Made by a program: the position numbers and the translations under genes. From Tachypleus tridentatus (Eukaryota > Arthropoda > Merostomata > Xiphosura > Limulidae): 64,000 nt of DNA. Below, in pieces: positions 27,301 through 42,300 of the stretch. Positions within the stretch are counted from its first letter, which is position 1; every line of letters begins with the position of its first letter. The stretch spans positions 157,105,592 through 157,169,591 of the forward strand of contig NC_134832.1 of assembly GCF_004210375.1 (NCBI RefSeq). The letters run 5' to 3'. The notes below the pieces were generated by a model that was not told the DNA's origin, did no database searches, and was given only the letters and a program-made list of their open reading frames with translations.

Positions 27301-30300
27301 AGTCTGAACGTGCTTTGCTGATGGAACAAAATTACCGCCTATGGTAATTTTCAAAAGAAAAACATTTCCTAAGAAGAAGACATTTCCGAAAGGAGTGATC
27401 GGCCAATAAGCCGACCCCCAAAAATCAGGTCCAAAATTTAGGGCCAGAAATTCGGCTTATTAGGAGGAAAATACGGTATATTTTAGAATAAGTAATGTGT
27501 ATAGACAAGGTAGGTTATGTTTTATTATCGTATGCAAACAAATTTATCATTCAGAAAGTGTCATGAGTACAAACATGTAAGGATACGTTTCATTAAAGTG
27601 TACAAAAAGGTATACATGTAGCAAGCACTATATATACAAACAAATATGCTAGGCTATGAAGATATATAGAGAGTTAAACAATTGGTTTTGAAAATATGAG
27701 TTAATATTATATGTGGATTTCTTGATAGATATTGTCGTTGATAGAAGATACGTTTTTCTTATCACCTGTATAGTATTAAACAGTTAATACTTGGTTTATT
27801 AAAACGTGTGCCTATATTCTAAACAACATTAGCCCTTAAGTATTATTTTTATGATATCTTGAAGGAATACGTGTGGTTAATATAGTCTCACTATACGTGT
27901 AACTCACATAGTCTCACTATACGTATGGCTAATATAGTCTCACTATATGTGTGGCTACTATAGTCTCACTATACGTGTAGCTAATATAATCTCACTATAC
28001 GTATGGCTAATATAGTCGTACTATACGTGTAGCTAATATAGCCTCACTATACGTATGGCTAATATAGTCGTACTATACGTGTAGCTAATATAGCCTCACT
28101 ATATGTGTGGTTAGTATAGTCTCATTAACAATTTCAGAAAGTTGCTTTGCTTCAAATACAAGTGTTTGGTCAAGTTAAAACTATTTTTATATCAGACAAG
28201 CCTATCACATAATTCCAGTTTGTTTCAAAACAAGTTATTCCTAACATCTCTAAACAACGAAATATAATTTTCATATGCCAGAGTTCAAAGTAAGATACAC
28301 GATTAAAGATAACCCTAGTTATTGAGCAGAATGAAGCAAAAGTAATTTCTTTGAAAATATTGGACATTTCAAGGCCATCGGAGACAAACTAAGATTCAGG
28401 ACGATAGAGAGAAAGGCAAATATTAAATCACTTTTTATTCAAAACTAAGTATGTATTTGCTCTTCTTGTTTTATTTGTCTGATATTTAATTAGAGTGGTA
28501 ATTTAATCAACATTTAAACTTTTTGGGTTTTAGTTCCAAATAAACAATCTTCCTTACCTACAGGGCTGACGACAAACACTTTCACAGTATAGGTGTATGT
28601 TCTTTTCTTCTATAAGTCTTTGTGCACATTGGTTCTCAGTATCTTTTAAAGAATAAAGAAACAAGATAGAAGATTGTAATTTTGGAACATAAAGAAAATT
28701 GTTATCCAAACTTCAAAAATGCATGGGATTTAACAAATAATATTTATTTGTTATTAAGCGTAAAGTTACTCAATGGAATATCACTTTTCTACCCACTACA
28801 GGTATCAAAACTCCATTTTTAGTGTTGTAAGCGTTCAAAGAATCTTCTGAATTACAGGAGTTGGGGAGAGCTAATATATATAACAATAATGTTAAACAGA
28901 AGCTGAAAGTGGTTTGTGATAACAACTTGTTGAAAAGTAGATAAGCCAGCGTTTAGAAGAACACAGTACAAAACTTAAGTAAAGGTCAGAAACCTACCAT
29001 CGACGGAGAACAACGTTTAAAATACAAAAATAAAAATTAAAACTTTATATATGACATCAGATCAGAGATCCAATGTTAACAGAGTGCATAGTTTAAGAGT
29101 ACACCGCATAAAACTTAAAACTTTGTTTACAATATGAAGGTGTTACAACCTTACTGAAGGGACCAGGAGACAAACTTACCATCAACAGAGAGAGATATTT
29201 AAAAGTTCACAATATGAAGATGTTACAACCTTACTGAAGGGACCAGGAGACAAACTTACCATCAACAGAGAGAGATATTTAAAAGTTCACAATATAAAGG
29301 TATTACAACCTTACTGAAGGGACCAGAAGACAAACTTACCATCAATAGAAAGAGATATTTAAAAGTTCACAATATGAAGGTATTACAACCTTACTGAAGG
29401 GACCAGGAGACAAACTTACCATCAACAGAGAGAGATATTTAAAAGTTCACAATATAAAGGTTTTACAACCTTACTGAAGGGACCAGGAGACAAACTTACC
29501 ATCAACAGAGAGAGATATTTAAAAGTTTACAATATAAAGGTATTACAACCTTAATGAAGGGACCAGAAGACAAACTTACCATCAATAGAGAGAGATATTT
29601 AAAAGTTCACAATATGAAGGTATTACAACCTTACTGAAGGGACCAGGAGACAAACTTACCATCAACAGAGAGAGATATTTAAAAGTTCACAATATAAAGG
29701 TTTTACAACCTTACTGAAGGGACCAGGAGACAAACTTACCATCAACAGAGAGAGATATTTAAAAGTTCACAATATAAAGGTATTACAACCTTACTGAAGG
29801 GACCAGGAGACAAACTTACCATCAACAGAGAGAGATATTTAAAAGTTCACAATATAAAGGTATTACAACCTTACTGAAGGGACCAGGAGACAAACTTACC
29901 ATCAACAGAAAGAGATATTTAAAAGTTCACAATATGAAGATGTTACAGGCCCGGCATGGCCTAGCGCGTTAAGGCGTGCGCTTCGTAATCTGAGGGTTGC
30001 GGGTTCGCATCCCTATCGCGCCAAACATGCTTGTCCTTTCAGCCGTGTGGAAGTTATAATGTGACGATCAATCCCACTATTCGTTGGTAAAAGAGTAGCC
30101 CAAGAGTTGGTGGTGGGTGGTGATGACTAGCTGCCTTCCTTCTGGTCTTACACTACTAAATTAGGGATGGCTAGCACAGATAGCCCTCGAGTAGCTTTGT
30201 GCAAAATTCCAAAAACAACAACAACCTTTAACTGTACTTTTAATTCATTTGTTAAATTAAGCAATGTTTGTTAACTACATTTCAGGAGAAAACAGTTCAT

Positions 30301-33300
30301 ATCGTATAATTATTTTAAAGTATCAGTTTAGAGAATTATAAGTTCCAGTTACATTAAAAACATCATATCTTACCACCTTGTCGTACATTTCTTCCCATTT
30401 TGTCTTTTGCTTCCAGAGTAAATGGAGATACCATATAGTCTACAACACCACACTCAGCTAACGTTGCATTCTCAAGACATTCCATTTTACATAACTATAA
30501 AAGTCGAGGGTAAAACTAGTAAACATTTATAATAATAAATAATGACAGAATTGTCTAAAACTACACCTGACTTGAATATTTTATCATTATATATAAAATG
30601 TTTAATTTTACTTTATGGTTAGGAAAGGTATGTTATATATACACTATGTTAATCGTCAGTACTTTTAAACTTACTGTCATTGTTCAGTCACGTGATAGAT
30701 CTGTTACAAAAAATAACTACATTATCTCTCAATAACGACACGACATTACTCAATGTTTCTTTTGATCTTCATACAAACAAGTGACAGTTATGGTGTTTGT
30801 AATAAGATAACATGAAAGAAAGATCTGGTTTCTACTTACCATTTTTAGTGGACTAATTATTATACAAAGTATTTCTTGTCAACATCCATAAAATAATTGG
30901 TATTAGCTAAGTTTGTTTGTTTGAGTCGAAATTAATATTAGTTTAGATGCCAGTATTATGAGTGGTCGATGTTTATTTCAGATTAGTGCATAAAAGTAAA
31001 GTTATTAATTGTGAGATAATGAAACTCGTTTAAACACCGTATAAACTCATTGCCCTTACTTGTGCAATCTAACACGAAATGTGTTTTATACGTTTATGCA
31101 TTTGATCTGTTTTGTTCACCTCCTCTTACTTTGAATGTTACAGATGTAAATACACTACCTTTGAAAACAATATACTGAATGATGCGATTTTTGTGCCAAT
31201 ATTAAAAGAGAAGTTAGGGCAAGGGTTGTAAAACATACCGTTAGAAGGCGCTACACGTGAATCAACTGCAGGGGAGTTAGAGGATGTAAATATTCGTGAA
31301 TATATATATATATATTTAAATATCATGCAATAAGATATGAGAATTTTTATTTCTATAATAATTTTGTATTAAAGATTAACTTTACCAAGTTAGAATCTAG
31401 AGAAACAATCACCCATGTAGAATTATTTTTTCATTATTTTGCAATCGGAACAGATCCTGGTTTATTTTATGTCTTGATCTTTATCCTACAATGTTTTAAT
31501 ATTTACAGTAATGAATGAGGTAACTATTCCAACTTATTTTGATTACAAGTTTCCATACGTTCATGGAAAATGAAATACTGTTTTACATCTGTTCAGTATC
31601 TGTAAAGTTAATCTGAGAATTATTTTTAAATTCACTTATTTTTAAAACACGTTTAACGCTCGAGTTTCGTTAAGTTAAAAATGAAAAATGAAAGTAGAAC
31701 ATTCTCACATTTTCTTCCAATAGTCCTGGTCTTGCTGCCGTTGTACCAATCTGATCATAGTCTGTACAGTTGGTTTGATACGGTGGTGGTAGCAAAATTG
31801 ACGTTTTCTGTTGTAATGACAAAATGTTGGGGTAAACAAAATTTGAAACGATCTAGAATGATTCATGAGACATCTGCGAAGAGAAGCTTATGTTATAAAA
31901 TGGAAACAGGCTCTTTCTGTAAAAATAGCAATAAAATACCTCCATTTTTGTACAGGATTTGTTAAGTGGACAGTACCTTAGAAATGAAGTACCGATATAA
32001 ACGTCCTGGTATCAGTCTCCACGTATTGATTGGATTTCGCATATTTGGTGCTATGTTAGGGTCGTGAAACGAAAGTATAGCTGTTGGAGTCTCAGCAAAG
32101 TCTTGTAGTGGCAAAAATAGTAATAAATCTAACCCTAGAAATATTCACAAGTTTTTATGTTCAAATGAACTCATTTTGAAGTTAAAAACAAAACGTTTTT
32201 TTTTTTTTAAATGAAGTATCGATACTTATATAAACATATGTTACCTACTATATCTTACTTCTCAGTAAAAGTAAAATATACATTAGTACTTTTTTCTTTC
32301 TAACTACTCAAGACCCAGCATGACCAGGAGGGTTAAGGCGTGCGACTCGTAATCTGAGGGTCGCGGGTTCGCATCCACGTCACACCAAACATGCTCGCCT
32401 TTTCAGCCGTGGGGGCGTTATAATGTTACGGTCAATCCCACTTTTCGTTGGTAAAAGAGTAGCCCAAGAGTTGGCGGTGGGTGGTGATGACTAGCTGCCT
32501 TCCCTCTAGTCTTACACTACTTAATTAGGAACGGTTAGCGCAGATAGCCCTCGAGTAGCTTTGCGTGAAATTAAAAAAACAAAACAAACAAACCAACTAT
32601 TCAAGCTTACAATAAAACTGTTGTTTATTTTAGTATTCGCATGATGCTTTGCGACACGTTACATGCGCTATGGCTTAAAGGAAAGACAGCTAGTTAAGAT
32701 TATGGGCTACTTTAAACTTTGGTCATCACACTTTACAACGCTCTTACGGATTCGAAATAGCGAGGAGTGATTTGTTTCCAATGAATGATCTTAGTTTCGA
32801 TTGGCTCACAAAGGAATGTACAGACATTGACTATCTCGACTGCAGTCGTCTACCTCTTACTTGGTAAAGCTTGATTTGGCAAAATTGAATTATTTTAGTT
32901 AGCTATGAAATGAGGATAGGATATATTATAGGGTGGGGTGGTGGCACTTGTTCCCTCATTTTTTGGCGGGCTATGTGCTAATAATAAATAAAGCATAACT
33001 AAAGCTTTAAAAACATTCACAATGAAGTTAACACGTCTCAGAGTATCTAAGGGATGTCTTTACACTAACATTTATCTAATATTAAAAGTAATGTCAGTCT
33101 GAAAACTAAGAGATGGTGGATTTGGACTATCTTTTCTAAACAAGTTTGTTAATTGATACATTTTATAGTAAAATACAGCATCTTCAAGTCTTTATACTAG
33201 CTAGTACTAAGTAAATTCAGTATTTATCAATAGAGCCTCATTCTCAGTATCATTAGTTAAGCAACTGCCAACCTTTTATGCTTCTTCTATAACATTTTTT

Positions 33301-36300
33301 CATGTTCAACCTTCAACAGAGATACGAACGATTTCAATTGTGATTCCGTTGGGAAAGTTGAATCATCACGATAGTCAACAGTAGAATGAGCAGACAGGAA
33401 TTTTGGAAGCAGGTACAGGTATAATATTTTACCGCGCTTGCTGCCCAATATCTACCAAGGTGGCTTTAAATGGTTCTTGAATATTTCTATATGTCACTTG
33501 GTGACTTCCATGTTTCTTATGTTTGACTGCTAAGCTCCTATTGCTAATTTTAGTCACTTTATCACTTCAAAACATTTTTCGCAACCCCATCGTTAAAGTG
33601 ATGCGAAAAGTGTAAAAAATTTTTCAACTAAAAACCAAAAACAAACTGTGTAGTTGTGTGTTTTTCAAATAAAATGCTCGTGATGGGCCTGTTAAAAATA
33701 TAAAATAACCCTTGTAACGTTTTCTTTTGTTCTGAACTAATTATTACACGAGTTATATTTTCATCATCAAGTATGGGATTTTATAACACCAAAATTCGAG
33801 TTTCGATAATCGTAGTGGACAGAGCACAGACAGCCCATTTGATCAAATTACCACATTGTTAATTCTGTTTATTTTTTACCCCTGTAAAACCGCGAGAAAA
33901 GCACTAATTTCTTATCTGTCTGTTTTGTGCAGAATATAATTAAAACTGTTCGCATTACAGATGAATGGAAAGTTATTAACAATAATTACATGAACTATTT
34001 TGTAAATTTAACGTGGTAAAATTACAGGAAAGGCACGAATTTCTCTATTTTAGTCTTTGTAGTTTGTTGTAATGTGTCAGTGTTATCTAGACTGACAGAA
34101 AAGCAAAAAAATCCAACTTGAAAACCCTGACTTTAATTTTTGACTCTTGTAAAATCTCAACATTTGTATACTTTAATCTGTGCGAGTTGTAAACTTAAAA
34201 TCACTAATTAAGTACCAGTTATCAGTTATATAATGTAAGATGGTGCAGGTCAGTTCTATGTGGCAGTTAACTAGTTTTGAACCTATGCGATAACACAAAA
34301 TATTATTTAAAACTTTTAAAATAAAAGTCTTACTATATCTCTCATATAATACAAAATAAATAACATGCAATTTTTATAGTCAGGATAGTTATTTGTATAA
34401 AGTACTTTTAGCTATAATTTCAGTAGTTTTTTGTACACTACCCAGAAAACAATTAAAACAAAGATAGCATATTTAATTGTAGTGCAGTATAGAAAATAAT
34501 GTTTTATCGAATTAACAACAATCGATATAGTGTTTTAATTCTTCTGTTGGTATAACTCTCAGAGACGTATACTGTTTGTTTTTGTAGTCACTGCATGATG
34601 CTCTGTTTCATAATACGTCACAAATAGTTTTCTGACTTTTGACCCAGACCATGCTGCGTTGAAAGTGTAGCAATTTCCATAAACAGGATCAAAATATTCT
34701 GCAACATTTTCCAACCTGCCATAAGAAAATATCAAAATCTAAGAGCATGTAATTAAAACCATAGCTGAATGATAGAAAATACACATTACAACATAGTTTG
34801 TTAACCATTCATTGGTCATTGTTTTCAACAAAACGTTTAACTGATGTACTTCATCACATGAAACATTTTCGTTAAAATCTGTTCATTTTGCAAGATTATT
34901 TTTGTGACATCATATATTAAACGTTAAATGTATGCTACATTTTAATATATCGATTTAGATATTTTTTTTTTACCAGATGTCGCATGCACTACTTTTATTA
35001 AAGTTTGCAATCTGGATGTTTCGTGTGGTATGTGGAAAGCACGGCTGAAAAGAGACATCATTGAAGTATTTAGTGTATAAATGAGTTTTAGTATACCAGG
35101 TTATTACTTCAATGCCTCTTAATGGCTTAAACAGTAAGAGTTTTTTGCGTCTATCTGTCTGTGATTTGAGGTAATATTTAGCGCTTTTGTTGTTGATTAA
35201 TCAGCAGAGGAATTTCTCGAGTTTGTAAGCAAGTTAGGACTAAGAGTGAATCAAGCAAACGTTATTGAAGAGTAAATAACCTTTTTCTATTTACATAAAC
35301 TGGAATTGGTAATATTTTCAACAAATAATTATAAAACCTAACCAAATACAAACATTTTACAAGACATTTTGTCAGAAATGGGATTAGTTTGCTTAATATA
35401 AAACATAACTTTGACGATATTTCAACTTCAAAGTAAAGGCAACATGGGAAGGAAGTGAGATACGTTTCTAGAATATTGAAACAAGATATTGTTAAGAATA
35501 ATAGGGGACAGAAAACTGAAACAAAACCAGAAATGTATAAAAAATAAAGGAAAACTAAGAGGTAAGAGACGCGGGTTTTGAGAAAAGTGTAAAACGCATA
35601 ATTTACAATAACTTTTAAAACCAAATTATAGGAACAAATTCTATATAAGTATTAGTTTCGGCGTATCACATTTACTGTTTGGTTGAAATACAAACGAATA
35701 TTGAATTGAAGAGGAAATGTGATATATAGAAAATAGTATCTATATATATTTAGATACTATATAGAATTTGGTATTGTTATATTAGGGTGATTTTAAACTT
35801 TATTGTAAGTTAACTTACATATTATTATAATATTGTAATATTTAAAGAACAATAAAAACCAAATCTGATTGAAAATGAGATCCATAAGGTAACTGGAGAC
35901 TTTCAGAGGGAATACGGATAACAATGTTTCAAAGAAGATCATGGAGGAAAGAAGAAACTTGAGCTACACTTATAGGGCAGTTGAGAAGACTTGATAATAG
36001 TTCACGTGACTTGATAACAGATTCATTGGCACATGATCAATTTATAGATTAAGCTCGAAAAAATAGGTGGTAATTTTTAAAAACTGTTAGGTTGTTCATT
36101 ATGGCCAAACAAATAAAGATACATGTTACAGGATTGTGATATGAAGTAGTAATTTAACTATAGTCTAGAAGAACTAAAAATATTAATTAGACAAATAATC
36201 CCGTTAAACACATAGTGCCTGGACTGCGGATAAATCCACACAGATAAATACTACTGCTAAAGGATGTCTGAAAAGGAAACTGATAAAGGAGACTAAGAGA

Positions 36301-39300
36301 GAATCTTTGGGTCTAAAAACACCCCATTATCTTGAAATGAGTTAAGAAACACATTATGTGAAAGAATCAAGTCTAAGAATGAGTACTGGCCAAGTAGAAA
36401 CATGCTGGCGTTTACTGTATAAAATACAATGAGGCAAGTGGTTGTGTTACCATTTGGATTACTTGATATATATTTGATCTGTACAAGTGGTTGTGTTACT
36501 ATTTGGATTACTTGATATATATTTGATCTGTACAAGTGGTTGTGTTACTATTTGGATTACTTGATATATATTTGATCTGTACAAGTGGTTGTGTTACCAT
36601 TTGGATTACTTGATATATATTTGATCTGTACAAGTGGTTGTGTTACTATTTGGATTACTTGATATATATTTGATCTGTACAAGTGGTTGTGTTACCATTT
36701 GGATTACTTGATATATATTTGATCTGTACAAGTGGTTGTGTTACTATTTGGATTACTTGATATATATTTGATCTGTACAAGTGGTTGTGTTACCATTTGG
36801 ATTACTTGATATATATTTGATCTGTACAAGTGGTTGTGTTACCATTTGGATTACTTGATATATATTTGATCTGTACAAGTGGTTGTGTTACCATTTGGAT
36901 TACTTGATATATATTTGATCTGTACAAGTGGTTGTGTTACCATTTGGATTACTTGATATATATTTGATCTGTACAAGTGGTTGTGTTACTATTTGGATTA
37001 CTTGATATATATTTGATCTGTACAAGTGGTTGTGTTACCATTTGGATTACTTGATATATATTTGATCTGTACAAGTGGTTGTGTTACCATTTGGATTACT
37101 TGATATATATTTGATCTGTACAAGTGGTTGTGTTACTATTTGGATTACTTGATATATATTTGATCTGTACAAGTGGTTGTGTTACTATTTGGATTACTTG
37201 ATATATATTTGATCTGTACAAGTGGTTGTGTTACTATTTGGATTACTTGATATATATTTGATCTGTACAAGTGGTTGTGTTACTATTTGGATTACTTGAT
37301 ATATATTTGATCTGTACAAGTGGTTGTGTTACCATTTGGATTACTTGATATATATTTGATCTGTACAAGTGGTTGTGTTACTATTTGGATTACTTGATAT
37401 ATATTTGATCTGTACAAGTGGTTGTGTTACCATTTGGATTACTTGATATATATTTGATCTGTACAAGTGGTTGTGTTACTATTTGGATTACTTGATATAT
37501 ATTTGATCTGTACAAGTGGTTGTGTTACTATTTGGATTACTTGATATATATTTGATCTGTACAAGTGGTTGTGTTACCATTTGGATTACTTGATATATAT
37601 TTGATCTGTACAAGTGGTTGTGTTACCATTTGGATTACTTGATATATATTTGATCTGTACAAGTGGTTGTGTTACTATTTGGATTACTTGATATATATTT
37701 GATCTGTACAAGTGGTTGTGTTACCATTTGGATTACTTGATATATATTTGATCTGTACAAGTGGTTGTGTTACCATTTGGATTACTTGATATATATTTGA
37801 TCTGTACAAGTGGTTGTGTTACCATTTGGATTACTTGATATATATTTGATCTGTACAAGTGGTTGTGTTACCATTTGGATTACTTGATATATATTTGATC
37901 TGTACAAGTGGTTGTGTTACCATTTGGATTACTTGATATATATTTGATCTGTACAAGTGGTTGTGTTACTATTTGGATTACTTGATATATATTTGATCTG
38001 TACAAGTGGTTGTGTTACTATTTGGATTACTTGATATATATTTGATCTGTACAAGTGGTTGTGTTACTATTTGGATTACTTGATATATATTTGATCTGTA
38101 CAAGTGGTTGTGTTACTATTTGGATTACTTGATATATATTTGATCTGTACAAGTGGTTGTGTTACCATTTGGATTACTTGATATATATTTGATTTGTACA
38201 AGTGGTTGTGTTACCATTTGGATTACTTGATATATATTTGATCTGTACAAGTGGTTGTGTTACCATTTGGATTACTTGATATATATTTGATCTGTACAAG
38301 TGGTTGTGTTACTATTTGGATTACTTGATATATATTTGATCTGTACAAGTGGTTGTGTTACCATTTGGATTACTTGATATATATTTGATCTGTACAAGTG
38401 GTTGTGTTACCATTTGGATTACTTGATATATATTTGATCTGTACAAGTGGTTGTGTTACCATTTGGATTACTTGATATATATTTGATCTGTACAAGTGGT
38501 TGTGTTACCATTTGGATTACTTGATATACATTTGATCTGTACAAGTGGTTGTGTTACTATTTGGATTACTTGATATATATTTGATCTGTACAAGTGGTTG
38601 TGTTACTATTTGGATTACTTGATATATATTTGATCTGTACAAGTGGTTGTGTTACCATTTGGATTACTTGATATATATTTGATCTGTACAAGTGGTTGTG
38701 TTACCATTTGGATTACTTGATATATATTTGATCTGTACAAGTGGTTGTGTTACCATTTGGATTACTTGATATATATTTGATCTGTACAAGTGGTTGTGTT
38801 ACCATTTGGATTACTTGATATATATTTGATCTGTACAAGTGGTTGTGTTACCATTTGGATTACTTGATATATATTTGATCTGTACAAGTGGTTGTGTTAC
38901 CATTTGGATTACTTGATATATATTTGATCTGTACAAGTGGTTGTGTTACCATTTGGATTACTTGATATATATTTGATCTGTACAAGTGGTTGTGTTACCA
39001 TTTGGATTACTTGATATATATTTGATCTGTACAAGTGGTTGTGTTACCATTTGGATTACTTGATATATATTTGATCTGTACAAGTGGTTGTGTTACCATT
39101 TGGATTACTTGATATATATTTGATCTGTACAAGTGGTTGTGTTACTATTTGGATTACTTGATATATATTTGATCTGTACAAGTGGTTGTGTTACTATTTG
39201 GATTACTTGATATATATTTGATCTGTACAAGTGGTTGTGTTACCATTTGGATTACTTGATATATATTTGATCTGTACAAGTGGTTGTGTTACCATTTGGA

Positions 39301-42300
39301 TTACTTGATATATATTTGATCTGTACAAGTGGTTGTGTTACTATTTGGATTACTTGATATATATTTGATCTGTACAAGTGGTTGTGTTACTATTTGGATT
39401 ACTTGATATATATTTGATCTGTACAAGTGGTTGTGTTACTATTTGGATTACTTGATATATATTTGATCTGTACAAGTGGTTGTGTTACTATTTGGATTAC
39501 TTGATATATATTTGATCTGTACAAGTGGTTGTGTTACCATTTGGATTACTTGATATATATTTGATCTGTACAAGTGGTTGTGTTACCATTTGGATTACTT
39601 GATATATATTTGATCTGTACAAGTGGTTGTGTTACTATTTGGATTACTTGATATATATTTGATCTGTACAAGTGGTTGTGTTACTATTTGGATTACTTGA
39701 TATATATTTGATCTGTACAAGTGGTTGTGTTACCATTTGGATTACTTGATGTATATTTGATCTGTACAAGTGGTTGTGTTACCATTTGGATTACTTGCCA
39801 TATTTCAATTCGTAATGGAATACATTTGATCTGTCCTGTCCTGAAATATCGTACTTATCTACTTTGATAACATAATCACATAGACAGGATCTTTGATAAT
39901 ACTTTTGATAGGCTAAGGAAATTTCTCAAATGTTTGAAGGAAGGTAATATTAGGCTGAATTCTAAAATAGTAAACTGTTCTTACAATACGCAAGTTTCAT
40001 GGAGAATATAGTCACAGAAAGCATTTGTAAACAGACCTATCCAAGACTGAACTTGTTTAATATTGGCCAACTCCAAAGTACTTGCATAGGGTAAGAGGTT
40101 TTGTAGATCGTTCTCTTACTGCTGTTGTTACATAAAATCATTTTCTGACTTAAAAACAAACAAGGCTTGTTTGTTGTCAACAGGCATTCAACAAACTGAG
40201 GGTAAGCAAGAATTAACTCAGCTACTAGTAAAATGAAAATTCTTTATGAGTCTGAAAGCAAGAAAGGAGCAAAGTTTAAAGAAAAACAGGTTATGGAAAG
40301 AGTCATGTTTGGTTTACAAAATCTAGAAGAATATGTGGTTCAAATAATCATCTACCTTAAGTATGTTTGAACGTGAGAAAATAATGAGTTTGGTAAGAAG
40401 AATATAACAGAAGAAAATCAAAGTCGATATTGGTTCCAGAGAATCACTAGAGCCTTAATTGGACTAACTCGACAAGGGAAGACAGCAACTAACAATAAAG
40501 GTACAAGAGGTCATTCAATCTGTGGTATGTCTGCAGACTTGGAACATTAGCAATCAGGTTTTTGAACAGACAGATCACTGATAGCTCTTTGTGCAGCTTT
40601 TGGCTTAATTTCGGACAGACCATCTTCTGCAAAATGTTAAAAAATAAAACCATCGAGAAGAATTGGTGAATGGACGCTTTTAGGTAATGTTTAATGTTTT
40701 TTTTTTTTGTATTAGGAGCTATTGCGTCTATTTGTCTGTGATTTATCAACAGTGGGTAAGTTAAAATGTTTGTAATCGATTAGCCGAGGATTTATGGAAG
40801 TAAGTTTATAAGTTAGATATACACATGAATGTAGCCCTTAATAAATGTTGTTGAGCTGGATATGTCATTATATTTACCAATTAATATGAAACTTTCTGCC
40901 AAATAAATAAACACATTATCATCATATTTTATGATTATTAGATAATTAAAAATTACATACTCAGCATAAGGATTAGCGTTTGGTATCATAGTATCTAGTT
41001 GAAATCCACCTTTCCGCATGATACTCATGTTGAGATTCTATTAAAGAAATGAAGTTTTGTACAATAAATATAATTAAATTTATGAATGTTCTAACTCATA
41101 ACTTTTTACAATGTTACAGTCAAAAATAAAATTATTAATTCGTAATAGAAAAGTATTAATGTACAATATAGAAAGCACTTCTACTGAAGATACACATTTG
41201 GCCAGTTTATCCTGTTGTAAGTTACTTTTTACGTTTGAGAAATTGTTTATTCGTAAACACGTTTCACACTGTTGGAGCTATCAGGACCTTATAAATAAAT
41301 AAATATATATATATGTAGACCTATTTTTAACAGTCTTAGCACATGTACTCAGGTATCTTAAGTTGGTGTTATAATGGAATTCTTTTCAGGCAGGAACTAT
41401 TTTGAAGTAGATATAGTTAGAAGTAATTTGGGTAATACTGGAGTTTTACCATAATAGTACGAATTGCACTTTACAACCCAAAGGATGTCACTTCACTCTT
41501 TTTAGCTGCTTCATTGAAGAGGGGGTGATGTCACCAAAGTGATTATTCATAGTTCCTATAGTTGTCTTCAGATAACGCGTCGTCAGCGGAAGCATTGCTA
41601 CGCTGCCACAACAAGCAGCTAAATTTAATGATTAGATGACAGTACCTCAAGGTAGAGAATGTATTTCTAAAGCTGTCATGACTGATAAAATAAATACATG
41701 TCTCATCAAGAATATAATTAATCACTATTTAGATAGTTAAGAATTTGAATTACATTTATAATTAAATCATCGCAAAAATATGACGCTTAACACTAATTCA
41801 CTAGGTACTTAAATTGTTAACAAAAAGGAAGCTTAATGGTAGTTTATTAGTGACTTAAATCTCCTGTCGTATCATAATTTAAACTTGCTGTTAATTATTA
41901 ACCAGTGTTTAAAGATTTTCAGTAATATAATAAATTGCCAAAAATATTATTCAATATAACGTGTTTGAAAGAGATTACAACTCACGTAGAAAATCACACA
42001 CCTCTTCAATATTTAGTCCAAGAAACAAGTAACTGAAGTTTTGTTAACAATTTAATATTTGCAACAAGAAACATCAGTTAATAAAATAATTTTAGAATAA
42101 TAAACTCTAATCGATATTCATCAAAGATTTCTTTATCTTAGAAATTATACAAAACATTTGAAAACTAAATCAGCCGTGGACTTTACTTACAATTTAAAAC
42201 TGACCTTCAACATACATATTCAAACTTGTAAAGTGTCAAACATTAAGGAATATTTTAATGTTTATTCATCTATCAGATACGTATATACAGGGAACATGCC

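Noticed and set aside
30838..30880. Strong donor AAATG|GTAAGT on the minus strand
   Set aside because: No acceptor gives an open exon in the phase required between exons g and i. Probably a cryptic site.
31250..31275. Candidate exon 'ccctgcag'|...|GTATGT encoding VDSRVAPSN
   Set aside because: Good splice signals, but the phase (2 in, 1 out) does not fit neighbours and the peptide lacks family similarity.
33300..33450. Open minus-strand stretch [18 protein letters not shown]
   Set aside because: No convincing flanking splice pair, no family motif, and the phase chain is complete without it.
35262..35624. 120-codon hydrophobic minus-strand ORF
   Set aside because: AT-rich composition alone gives Leu/Phe-rich frames. 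No homology or splice context.
36434..39798. CRISPR array
   Set aside because: Contiguous tandem units without unique spacers, in a eukaryotic intron. All other arrays likewise.
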